Source of the DNA: Mesonia algae
GTDB taxonomy: Bacteria; Bacteroidota; Bacteroidia; Flavobacteriales; Flavobacteriaceae
Assembly (NCBI RefSeq): GCF_003253545.1
Contig: NZ_QKYV01000004.1
Span: forward strand, 331,787-395,786
Length of the DNA: 64,000 nucleotides
Direction: 5' to 3'
Of the stretch, positions 27,201 to 34,300 are shown one piece after another. Position numbers and translations under genes: made by a program. Below the pieces are notes generated by a model that did no database searches, was not told the DNA's origin, and saw only the letters and a program-made list of their open reading frames with translations. Numbering within the stretch: position 1 is the first letter of the stretch; the number at the start of each line of letters is the position of its first letter.

Positions 27201-28658
27201 GATATTTTCGGCTTTTTACCTATGGCTTTTTCCACATCGGCTGGTGCAGAAGTTCAACAGCCGCTCGCTACGGTAGTTATCGGTGGAATGCTTACAGCCA
27301 CGCTGCTCACGTTGGTCGTTCTTCCCGTGCTCTATACTTTTATAGAAAAGCGACGCGAGCGCAAAGACCAGAACAAGATTGGTTCATTTAATTCGAAAGC
27401 ATTAACTACGATTTTGATTGTTGGTTTTATGTTAGGTGGCACCGCTTTCGCGCCTGCCCAGAGCGCAGTCGAAGGGAGAGCGCAACAATCACAAGCACTT
27501 GTGCAAGATCTCATTGCTAAGGACAGCATCACGCCCATAACATTATCACGAGCTGTAGAAATTGCTAAAGAAAATTATCCTGTACTTAAAGCGAACCAAC
27601 TCGAAATCGAAAGACAGAATGCACTCACGGGCAATGCATATGACTTCGGTAGTACGCAGGTCTTTACAGGTGGCGAAGAAGTGGCCGATGGTCTGGGCAT
27701 TTATACATTGATAGGTGTCGGGCAACAGAATATTGATCTACTGGGAATAGGTGCTAAAAAACGTTTGCAACAACAACGTATTGAGTTGGCAAAAACGGCA
27801 TTTGACCTTTCAGAAATCCAGATAGAACGGGAAGTTAAAAAAGCCTGGTCAGAAGCTTTTCAGGCAAAGAAGAAGTTTGTTTTGTACCGAGAACTGGACA
27901 GCATTTACGGTCAGTTTGCACAATCTGTTGAGCTCAATTATGAAGTGGAAGCCATTTCAAGACTGGAATACGCCGCTGCGCGCAATCAAGCTTTGCAGGT
28001 CAACAATAAATTTCAACAGGCAGAAACAGATTATTTCATTGCCTTGCAACAACTCAATCTTTGGTTGACACCAGATACGATGTACACCGTTGCTGATGAA
28101 TTGGAAGCTACTGAAATTTCAATTTTAAAGACTGATAATACATTAAATAATCATCCCGAGTTATCGCTTTCGCGAAAGCGTATAGACGAAGCACAAGCAA
28201 GCTATGACGCAGCAAGGGCAAGTTTACTGCCCCAGTTTAATCTGCAAGGTGGCCTGCAACGTGTCAATGGCGAAAGTGGTTTTTATACCTATCAAGCTGG
28301 GATTTCCATACCACTGTTTTCTGGACCTGTCCGTAGTCGTGCAAAAGCGGCAAAACTCGATGCACAGATTGCAGAAACCAATGCCGTTTTCAAACAACGC
28401 GAGCTAAAATCGCAATTCGTACAGGCACAGCAAAATTATGCACGATGGCGGGATACCTGGTTTTTCTATAAAACCGAAGCTTTGCCACTTGCCATAGACC
28501 AGCGCAAAGGTGCATTGCTGGCATACAAAGAAGGAGCGCTGGATTATGCAGCATTCACGCAAATAATACGTGATGCCATACAGACCGAAATGGACGCGCT
28601 GGACGCACTTGATAAATATTTAGAAGCCCTATTTGATTTACAATATTTCCAAAACTAA
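24213..28658 (+). CDS. czcA: CzcA-type RND metal efflux pump fused to a TolC-type outer-membrane protein
   Basis: 1,481 residues. Residues 1-1,045 are an HME-RND pump: MINKIIDFSINNKFIIG start, GSVPDITNNQVQV, TM4 motif GAIDFGIIIDGAVIII (about 397-412, the Asp proton-relay set of CzcA-type Zn/Co/Cd/Ni pumps), and a second half beginning near 535. A hydrophobic, signal-like stretch follows (TTILIVGFMLGGTAFA, about 1,065-1,080), then a TolC/OEP domain to the end (about 1,100-1,481) with paired helical repeats (LSRAVEIAKENYPVLKANQL). Fusions of this type occur in Bacteroidota. Export is proton-driven from the periplasm. czcB starts 6 bp later. Confidence 0.92.
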   Translation: MINKIIDFSINNKFIIGLFTLTLIGVGIWSMATVNLGSVPDITNNQVQVITQSPNLGTEDIEQFVTYPVELSMGNLPGVTEIRSISRFGLSVVTIVFEDDMGTYLPRQLVQEKLNDLGESIPEKFGSPSMGPISTGLGQIYEYTIKPQEGFETKYSPMELRTVQDWVIKRQLTLLEGVVEVNSFGGSIKQYEVAVNPEKLNSMGISISQVYEALARNNVNTGGAYIEKNKMSNFIRGEGLIRSLEDIEDISITNEGNIPITIGDVATRVHFGSQVRYGAFTQDGKEAVGGMIMMLKGSNPNAVIQNVKDRMAEIEKSLPEGLTIAPIIDRSELIARTTDTVKTNLLEGALIVIFALVFLLGSLRGGIITATTIPLSLLFAFILMKQFNVWANLMSLGAIDFGIIIDGAVIIIEGTVYEIQKRIRSGKLKFNQGVMDKVAYDAGSTMMGSAFFGQIIILIVFTPILFLTGVEGKMFKPMAYTFGFAMIGAIILCLTYVPMMSALLMKPVQNTKNWFGRFERWLEKISDKIIGAIHSAYMPLLKGALRLKLIVLSSAAVLLIIAGFIFSNMGGEFVPQLDEGDLAMQALIRPGSSLSESIEVSKKIETILLESFPEIKTVTARIGVADIPTDPMPMDIADMYIILNKDMDEWTTASSKEGLIDAIRDKLDEELVGVNLVFTQPVELRFNELLEGVREDIAVKLYGEDLEVLSEKVQEMAAIIQTVPGAGDVSAERTAGLPQMTVKYRRDKMAQYGLDIQKVNDYISTAFAGGTAGVIFEGEKRFDLVVRFDESHRKSIDDLRNMYFDLNDGNQVPIIEIAEIEYVPGPMQISRDNTYRRTYVGVNARGRDVESVVKDIQQKLDEELDLPSGYYITYGGEFENLQSAKDRLIIVVPIALFLIFILLYFALKSFSQSLMIYIAIPLAAIGGVFALWLRDMPFSISAGVGFIVLFGVAVLNGLVLINRFNSLKEEGVISIKDRIFQGTKERIRPIMLTATTDIFGFLPMAFSTSAGAEVQQPLATVVIGGMLTATLLTLVVLPVLYTFIEKRRERKDQNKIGSFNSKALTTILIVGFMLGGTAFAPAQSAVEGRAQQSQALVQDLIAKDSITPITLSRAVEIAKENYPVLKANQLEIERQNALTGNAYDFGSTQVFTGGEEVADGLGIYTLIGVGQQNIDLLGIGAKKRLQQQRIELAKTAFDLSEIQIEREVKKAWSEAFQAKKKFVLYRELDSIYGQFAQSVELNYEVEAISRLEYAAARNQALQVNNKFQQAETDYFIALQQLNLWLTPDTMYTVADELEATEISILKTDNTLNNHPELSLSRKRIDEAQASYDAARASLLPQFNLQGGLQRVNGESGFYTYQAGISIPLFSGPVRSRAKAAKLDAQIAETNAVFKQRELKSQFVQAQQNYARWRDTWFFYKTEALPLAIDQRKGALLAYKEGALDYAAFTQIIRDAIQTEMDALDALDKYLEALFDLQYFQN
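28165..28180. repeat. 16-bp palindrome CGCTTTCGCGAAAGCG, copy 1
   Basis: A perfect palindrome inside the TolC part of the CzcA fusion (about residue 1,317), read in frame as SLSRKR. One of four exact copies in the island. Confidence 0.9.
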
Positions 28659-28664
28659 AAAAAG

Positions 28665-29891
28665 ATGAAAAAATTAAAATATATACCGATTACCGCAATG
28701 CTTTTTGCATTGACATTATTCAGCTGTGGCGACTCAAAAACTGAAGATGGCCACGATGAAGCCACCCATTCTGAAACGGAAGAAAACAATTCTGAAGGTG
28801 AGACCGGTCAAGGAAACCTTAACGAAGGTGAAGCTGAGGAAGTAATGCTCACGGCACAGCAGTTTGAAGCCTTACAAATGGAAATTGATACGCTCGCGCA
28901 ACGCAATATGAGTGGTTATGTAGAAGCAAACGGTACGCTGGAAGTACCACCCCAAAACGAAGCAAATATTACCGCGCTTGCAGGAGCAAATGTGGCATCC
29001 ATAGAGGTTATAGAAGGAGACGAAGTCAAAAAGAATCAAGCGGTGGCTTATTTATCACATCCCAGCATCATCCAGATTCAATCAGATTATTTAAACGCTT
29101 ACAGCAATAGTAAATTTCTGAAACAGGAATATGAACGTCAAAAAAGACTTTATGAAGCTGGTGTAGCATCTGGAATGAATTTCCAAAAAGCAACGGCAGA
29201 CTATCAGTCATCTACCGCAATGGTAAATGGTCTTGAAGCGCAATTGCGACAGTACAACATCAATGCAAATGGTGTGCGCAATGGTACTATCTATCAGCGT
29301 GTTGCATTACGCAGTCCCATTTCAGGTGTTGTAGAAAAGGTTTTCATAAAAACTGGTCAATATGTAGAACCACAAACCAACTTAATGGAAATAGTAGATA
29401 CAGACCACGTGCACGCAGATTTAATGGTGTTTGAAAAAGATGTGGACAAAGTGAGGAAAGGCCAAAAAGTACGTTTCAGTATTCAATCACGACCAGGAAA
29501 AGAGCAGGAAGCTTTTATTTATTCGGTCAGCCAGACTTTTGAGCAAGATCCCAAAGCGGTTCACGTACACGCTGAAATAGAGAATAAAGAAGGTGGTCTT
29601 ATCCCTGGTATGTATATAAAAGGTAAAATTGAAGTTGATAACCAACAGACTACCGCACTACCTGAAAGTGCCATAGTTACAGAAGCCGGTAAGGACTATG
29701 TATTTACAGCACAAAGTGAAGGCGACGCGTGGAGTTTTATACCAGTTGAAGTCACTATGGGCGAGAAAGATGGCGACTGGATTGCCATACGTTTCTTTGA
29801 AACCCCAAATCCAAAAACACGCTTTGCGTATAATAATGCCTATTACCTTATGGCAGAAATGAAAAAGGGAGAAACTGAGCACGAACATTAA
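28665..29891 (+). CDS. czcB: RND periplasmic adaptor (CzcB-like lipoprotein)
   Basis: 408 residues: a lipoprotein signal (MLFALTLFSCGDS), an acidic, His-containing linker (residues 25-60), then the membrane-fusion layout: a biotinyl-lipoyl half (AGANVASIEVIEGDEVKKNQAVAYL), a coiled hairpin (about 130-200), the second lipoyl half (RSPISGVVEKVFIKTGQYVEPQTNLMEI) and beta-barrel/MP domains. It links the CzcA-TolC fusion across the periplasm. It begins 6 bp after czcA and is followed 6 bp later by a cation transporter. Confidence 0.9.
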   Translation: MKKLKYIPITAMLFALTLFSCGDSKTEDGHDEATHSETEENNSEGETGQGNLNEGEAEEVMLTAQQFEALQMEIDTLAQRNMSGYVEANGTLEVPPQNEANITALAGANVASIEVIEGDEVKKNQAVAYLSHPSIIQIQSDYLNAYSNSKFLKQEYERQKRLYEAGVASGMNFQKATADYQSSTAMVNGLEAQLRQYNINANGVRNGTIYQRVALRSPISGVVEKVFIKTGQYVEPQTNLMEIVDTDHVHADLMVFEKDVDKVRKGQKVRFSIQSRPGKEQEAFIYSVSQTFEQDPKAVHVHAEIENKEGGLIPGMYIKGKIEVDNQQTTALPESAIVTEAGKDYVFTAQSEGDAWSFIPVEVTMGEKDGDWIAIRFFETPNPKTRFAYNNAYYLMAEMKKGETEHEH

Positions 29892-29897
29892 GATGTA

Positions 29898-30539
29898 ATG
29901 AAGGAAAGAAGAAAGAAAAATTTAATAGAAGCAAGAACCCTACAGATTTGGAACGTCATTTATGATGTTATAGAAGTTGTAGTCTCGCTCATTGCAGGAA
30001 TAACGGCAAACAGTTCGGCTCTTATAGGTTGGGGATTAGACAGCACCATTGAAGTTGTCAGTGCAGGAACATTAGGCTGGCGGTTGCACGGCGAGATTAA
30101 AGGTATCGATGAAGAAAAAGTAAAACGAAGACAAAAAATCACGTTAAACGTAATTGCAGTTTCCTTTACGCTCATCTGTATTTTCATTTCCTACGATTCC
30201 ATTACAAAGCTTATAAATCAAGAAACCGCAAACTGGAGCACGATAGGACTGATCATATTATTGGTTTCCCTGGTTGTAAATCCTATCCTGATCTATTTCA
30301 AAAGAAAATATGGAAAGAAACTTGAAAGTCCAGCTTTAATGGCCGATGCTAAAGACACCTTTATTTGTCTATACCAGACCGTGGTCGTTCTTATAGGACT
30401 GATATTGGTCAATTGGTTAGGCTGGTGGTGGGCAGATCCTGTGGCGGCATTACTTATCGTTCCGTACGCTGCAAAAGAAGGCTATGAAGCCTACAATAAA
30501 GCTAAAAATATCAATTATAACACCGCACAAAATGACTGA
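29898..30539 (+). CDS. CDF-type cation transporter, membrane domain only
   Basis: 213 residues with about six helices. The CDF metal-site positions are visible in helices 2 and 5: SALIGWGLDSTIEVVS (Asp at about 48) and ALMADAKDTFICLYQ (two Asp at about 151 and 154). The usual cytoplasmic C-terminal ferredoxin-like domain is missing, so this is a short form of the family. It probably moves Zn2+, Cd2+ or Co2+ out of the cytoplasm into the periplasm, where the CzcCBA-type pump takes over. The Fur-family gene overlaps its last 8 bp. Confidence 0.8.
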   Translation: MKERRKKNLIEARTLQIWNVIYDVIEVVVSLIAGITANSSALIGWGLDSTIEVVSAGTLGWRLHGEIKGIDEEKVKRRQKITLNVIAVSFTLICIFISYDSITKLINQETANWSTIGLIILLVSLVVNPILIYFKRKYGKKLESPALMADAKDTFICLYQTVVVLIGLILVNWLGWWWADPVAALLIVPYAAKEGYEAYNKAKNINYNTAQND

Positions 30540-30945
30540 AATAGAAAAAACACTAAATGACCATAACGTGCGTCCCACCGCAATGCGCATCTTGATTTAT
30601 AAATATCTGGCACAACAGGAAATCGCAAAGGCATTGCTTGATGTTGAGAATGCTTTCGCAAAAGCAGAACGTTCAACCATCTTTAGAACACTGAAAACCT
30701 TTGAAGAAAATGGTATTGTACACCAGATAGAAGACGGCTCAGGTATCACAAAATATGCGCTCTGTGAGCCAGGCTGTAATTGTGAAATTGAACAAGACCT
30801 GCACCTCCATTTTCGTTGTAGCAACTGTAATGAAACTGTTTGCTTGACAGAACATAAAATACCACACATCAACCTTCCAGATGGCTACGTAGCCGAAGAT
30901 GTAAATCTTGTTGTGACAGGTGTTTGTGAAAAGTGCAGTAGTTGA
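30532..30945 (+). CDS. Fur-family metalloregulator
   Basis: 137 residues from ATG 30532, which overlaps the end of the CDF gene (ATGACTGA). An upstream in-frame ATG at 30484 would add 16 residues without Fur similarity. An N-terminal winged helix (VRPTAMRILIYKYLAQ, AERSTIFRTLKTFEENGIVHQI) is followed by a dimer/metal domain with HLHFRCSNCNETVCL and a C-terminal VCEKC pair, the structural zinc site. Zur- or peroxide-type sensing is possible; its place in a zinc-type efflux operon favours metal control. Candidate operators lie right downstream (30948) and at 23680. Confidence 0.85.
   Translation: MTEIEKTLNDHNVRPTAMRILIYKYLAQQEIAKALLDVENAFAKAERSTIFRTLKTFEENGIVHQIEDGSGITKYALCEPGCNCEIEQDLHLHFRCSNCNETVCLTEHKIPHINLPDGYVAEDVNLVVTGVCEKCSS
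30651..30666. repeat. degenerate copy of the 16-bp palindrome
   Basis: TGCTTTCGCAAAAGCA, related to CGCTTTCGCGAAAGCG by three changes, read as AFAKA in the Fur-family gene (about residues 40-45). Confidence 0.5.
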
Positions 30946-30947
30946 CA

Positions 30948-30967
30948 TTGCACAACAGTTGCGCAAC
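30948..30967 (+). promoter_or_regulatory. tandem operator-like site before the SpoIIAA-DUF3703-ZntA operon
   Basis: TTGCACAAC (30948-30956) and TTGCGCAAC (30959-30967) are near-identical half-sites starting 11 bp apart, one helical turn. The second lies within a 12-bp palindrome AGTTGCGCAACT (30957-30968). The first 9-mer also precedes the CzcA operon promoter with the same spacing to a second TTGC. Confidence 0.5.
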
Positions 30968-31002
30968 TATTTCACTAAATTGTAAGAATTAAAATGTAAA
31001 AA

Positions 31003-31359
31003 ATGATACAGCTATTAAATTCAGAGAAAGTCAATTTGATTTCAGTGAAAATCAGCGGTAAAATTTCAAAAGATGAAGTTGAAAAAATCCATTCACAAAT
31101 TCACGAAATCTTGAAGCAGAACAGCAAGGTTGATTTCTATTTTATATTGGAAGATTTTGACGGCTATACACTAAAAGGTTTTTGGGAAGACTTAAAAGTG
31201 GACAGGGCTCATATTTCAGATTATGGAAAAATGGCGTTTGTGGGCGAAAAGAAATGGCAGGAATGGGCTGCAAAGTCAACCGATTTTTTTACAAGCTCGG
31301 AAGTGAAATATTTTGATTTAGAAAATAAGGAACTGGCAAAGACTTGGATTATCTCTTAA
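31003..31359 (+). CDS. SpoIIAA/STAS-like small protein
   Basis: 118 residues with the alternating strand-helix layout of SpoIIAA-like proteins (PF11964 type): VNLISVKISGKISKDEVEKI, VDFYFILEDFDGYTLKGFWED, KMAFVGEKKWQEWAAK, and a closing SEVKYFDLENKELAKTWI. The family's partner is unknown. It is the first gene after the operator at 30948 and is 10 bp from the DUF3703 gene, with the ATPase next, so all three are probably one operon. Confidence 0.75.
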   Translation: MIQLLNSEKVNLISVKISGKISKDEVEKIHSQIHEILKQNSKVDFYFILEDFDGYTLKGFWEDLKVDRAHISDYGKMAFVGEKKWQEWAAKSTDFFTSSEVKYFDLENKELAKTWIIS

Positions 31360-31369
31360 TTAGCGATAA

Positions 31370-31741
31370 ATGAAATTCAACACTAAAATACCAAAAGGCT
31401 TAAAGGAACATTATGAAAATGAACTACGGTTTTACCGTTTGTCATTACTCAAAGGAAATTTGTCTCAAGCTTGGAATCATCTTGAGCGCTCACACATAAT
31501 TGGTCAATCCTATCCTTTTGAGCATACATATTCGCATTGGCTAATGCTCAAATTTGGATTCAGACAAAAGAATATGATAGAAGTTTTAGGTCAAGTTGTT
31601 CGCTTACTAATGGGTGGGTGGAAATCGTTTATCGACCACGTACCAACTGGAAATACTGGTGGTTCCAATGTTCCACCACTTAAAAAGATGGTGCTTCCGC
31701 ACGATTTAAGTGTCATTTTAAACCAATACAAACCAACATAA
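31370..31741 (+). CDS. DUF3703 family protein
   Basis: 123 residues, helical, with YENELRFYRLSLLKGNLSQA, WNHLERSHIIGQSYP, HTYSHWLMLKFGF and a C-terminal TGNTGGSNVPP loop, which are typical for DUF3703. Conserved His residues (HLERSH, HTYSH) could bind metal. The function is unknown, but the family is often found with heavy-metal transporters. Its stop overlaps the ATPase start (TAATG). Confidence 0.75.
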   Translation: MKFNTKIPKGLKEHYENELRFYRLSLLKGNLSQAWNHLERSHIIGQSYPFEHTYSHWLMLKFGFRQKNMIEVLGQVVRLLMGGWKSFIDHVPTGNTGGSNVPPLKKMVLPHDLSVILNQYKPT

Positions 31742-33705
31742 TGAAAAAGAAAAAAGTAAACTTACGTGACTTAGAACCAAAAGAACATCAAGGCGAGCAC
31801 AGTCACGACGATGGCCATAACCATAGCAGCCCTGAAGAAATTTCAAATTTTAGAACCTATCTACCGGCTATTTTCAGCTTTGTGATGTTGATAGCCGGAA
31901 TCGCTATTGATTACTTTGATGCGTTTCCTTTCTTCAAAGGATGGATTCGCGTAGTATGGTACACGGTAGCCTATATCCCTGTAGGTTTTCCGGTGATAAG
32001 AGAAGGCTGGAAAAGTATTAAAAATGGTGATTTTTTTACGGAATTCTTCTTAATGTCCATAGCCACTTTAGGTGCATTTGCCATTGGCGAATATCCCGAA
32101 GGTGTTGCCGTAATGCTGTTTTATGCTGTGGGCGAACTCTTCCAAAATGCGGCCGTTAACCGTGCGAAAGGAAATATAAAAGCCTTACTCGATGTAAGAC
32201 CAAATGAAGCTTTGGTTTATCGTGATGGCGACTTTGTTTCAGTAAATCCCGAGACTGTTGAGATTGGCGAAAAGATACAGGTACGTGTAGGCGAAAAAGT
32301 TCCGCTTGATGGTATTCTGCTTTCTGAAAAGGGTTCTTTTAATACCGCTGCCTTGACAGGCGAAAGCAAACCTGATACGATTGCTAAAGGTGATACTGTT
32401 TTTGCAGGAAGCATAAATCTTGATGGTGTAATCGAGATTGAAACCACTAAAGAATTTAAAGACAGTTCCATTGCACGAATTCTGGATATGGTGCAAAATG
32501 CTACTGCCAGAAAATCAAAGACCGAATTGTTCATCAGAAAATTTGCTCGGATTTATACACCTATCGTTGTATTCTTGGCAATTGGACTGACGTTTTTGCC
32601 CTACTTTTTCGTGGATGATTATGTGTTTAGGGATTGGTTGTACCGAGCGTTGATATTCCTTGTGATTTCGTGCCCTTGTGCTCTGGTCATTTCCATTCCT
32701 CTCGGCTATTTTGGCGGATTGGGTGCGGCATCTCGCAACGGTATTCTTTTTAAAGGTGCATCCTTTTTAGATGCAATGACCCAAGTAAACACGGTCGTAA
32801 TGGACAAAACAGGAACCGTTACCAAAGGGGTTTTTAAAATCAAAGAAATCAATTCCTTCACATTTGAGGAAGCCGAATTTATGAAATACCTGATGGCGAT
32901 GGAAGAACAATCCACGCATCCTATCGCAAAAGCGATTCTCGAATATAAAGCAGACGGTTCAGATTATGAAGCGACTGATGTTTCAGAAGTTGCAGGAAAA
33001 GGTTTAAAAGGAACGGTCAATGGGAAAACGGTATTGGTAGGTAATAAAGCTTTAATGACCTCAAATGGCATAGAAGTCCCTTCGGAAACGGATGGCATTG
33101 TAGAATCAATCGTTATGGTGTCTATTGATGGGAAATTTGCAGGTTATGTAACCATTGCAGATGAACTAAAGGATGATACGCACCAAGCCATTAAACAAAT
33201 TCGAGATTCAGGAATTTCTAAGATTATAATGCTATCAGGCGACAAGGATTCTATAACGCAACAAGTTGCAAAAGAGTTAAATATCGATTGGGCAAAAGGT
33301 GGGTTGTTACCTGAAGATAAATTGAACGAAGTTGAAAAGCTCAAAAAACAACCTGATACGAAAGTCGCATTTATCGGCGATGGCATAAACGATGCACCCG
33401 TTTTGGCAGCAAGCGACGTTGGTATTGCGATGGGTGGTTTAGGAAGCGATGTCGCCATTGAAACAGCCGATGTTATCATACAGACCGACCAACCCAGTAA
33501 GATTGCAAGAGCGATTAAAATTGGTCGTTCAACGCGCCGAATAGTCTGGCAAAATATTGCGCTTGCATTTGGTGTAAAAATAATTGTCCTCATTCTCGGT
33601 GCAGGTGGATTAGCCACGATGTGGGAAGCTGTTTTTGCAGATGTAGGCGTAGCATTATTAGCAATTTTAAATGCTGTTAGGCTACAGAAAATGATTTGGG
33701 ATTAA
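31741..33705 (+). CDS. zntA: Zn/Cd/Co-type P1B-ATPase (ZntA/CadA-like)
   Basis: 654 residues. A His-rich N-terminal tail replaces an HMA domain (QGEHSHDDGHNHSS, about 16-30). Then come membrane helices, the TGES phosphatase loop (ALTGES), the translocation motif SCPCAL (about 309-314), phosphorylation site DKTGT (about 355), GDGINDAP (about 545) and, in the last helices, GVKIIVLIL and DVGVALLAILN, the Lys and Asp-x-Gly pattern of the P1B-2 zinc/cadmium/lead group. It exports divalent cations from the cytoplasm using ATP. Confidence 0.9.
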   Translation: MKKKKVNLRDLEPKEHQGEHSHDDGHNHSSPEEISNFRTYLPAIFSFVMLIAGIAIDYFDAFPFFKGWIRVVWYTVAYIPVGFPVIREGWKSIKNGDFFTEFFLMSIATLGAFAIGEYPEGVAVMLFYAVGELFQNAAVNRAKGNIKALLDVRPNEALVYRDGDFVSVNPETVEIGEKIQVRVGEKVPLDGILLSEKGSFNTAALTGESKPDTIAKGDTVFAGSINLDGVIEIETTKEFKDSSIARILDMVQNATARKSKTELFIRKFARIYTPIVVFLAIGLTFLPYFFVDDYVFRDWLYRALIFLVISCPCALVISIPLGYFGGLGAASRNGILFKGASFLDAMTQVNTVVMDKTGTVTKGVFKIKEINSFTFEEAEFMKYLMAMEEQSTHPIAKAILEYKADGSDYEATDVSEVAGKGLKGTVNGKTVLVGNKALMTSNGIEVPSETDGIVESIVMVSIDGKFAGYVTIADELKDDTHQAIKQIRDSGISKIIMLSGDKDSITQQVAKELNIDWAKGGLLPEDKLNEVEKLKKQPDTKVAFIGDGINDAPVLAASDVGIAMGGLGSDVAIETADVIIQTDQPSKIARAIKIGRSTRRIVWQNIALAFGVKIIVLILGAGGLATMWEAVFADVGVALLAILNAVRLQKMIWD

Positions 33706-33771
33706 GGTGATTAATTAAATTTTTGTTAAACAAAATCAATAGCTGTTAAAATTTTGTACTTTTACGATTAT

Positions 33772-34191
33772 ATGAAACAGGTAATCCATAAAATAATGGC
33801 TTTCGTAATGGTTTTTGTAGTATTATTTTCTACAATGTCATTTACTGTTGATATGCATTATTGTGGGGGGAATTTGGTCGATTTCAGTTTTTTCACAAAA
33901 GCTGAAGGATGCGGAATGGAAAAAGCACAACCAGTTAAAAGTTGTGAGAATCCTAAAATGGCTGAGAAATCTTGTTGTTCTGACCAGCAAATTGTAAAGG
34001 AAGGCAAAGACGACCTTAAAATATCTTTTGACACCCTTAGTTTTGAGCAGCAAACGTTCATCGCTACTTTTACATATTCTTATATAAACCTATTTGAAGG
34101 AACCGAATCTGAAGAAGTTCCTTTTGAAGATTACCCGCGACCCTTTGTCAAACGGGATGTGCAAGTGATGTACCAGACTTTCTTAATTTGA
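33772..34191 (+). CDS. HYC_CC_PP family secreted protein preceding CusA
   Basis: 139 residues from ATG 33772. A signal peptide (MAFVMVFVVLFSTMSFTVD) is followed by MHYCGGNLVDFSFF, several further Cys (GCGME, SCENP, KSCCSD) and a C-terminal block (YINLFEG, YPRPF). The HYC, CC and late Pro features define the family as named in Bacteroidota. Probably a periplasmic metal chaperone of the CusA system 109 bp downstream. The function is not established. Confidence 0.75.
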   Translation: MKQVIHKIMAFVMVFVVLFSTMSFTVDMHYCGGNLVDFSFFTKAEGCGMEKAQPVKSCENPKMAEKSCCSDQQIVKEGKDDLKISFDTLSFEQQTFIATFTYSYINLFEGTESEEVPFEDYPRPFVKRDVQVMYQTFLI

Positions 34192-34300
34192 TTTGTTAGA
34201 TTTTTTGAATGAAGCCCAATAGCTATGCTGTAGTGGGCTAAAACTCGTGTTTGCCATATTCTGCAACACGTAATTCCAATTATCTAATACATCAAATGTT

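Noticed and set aside
24906..27538. several minus-strand frames of 68-132 codons opposite czcA
   Set aside because: They are shadows of a long, strongly constrained gene; repetitive Ser/Ile/Thr composition and no start signals.
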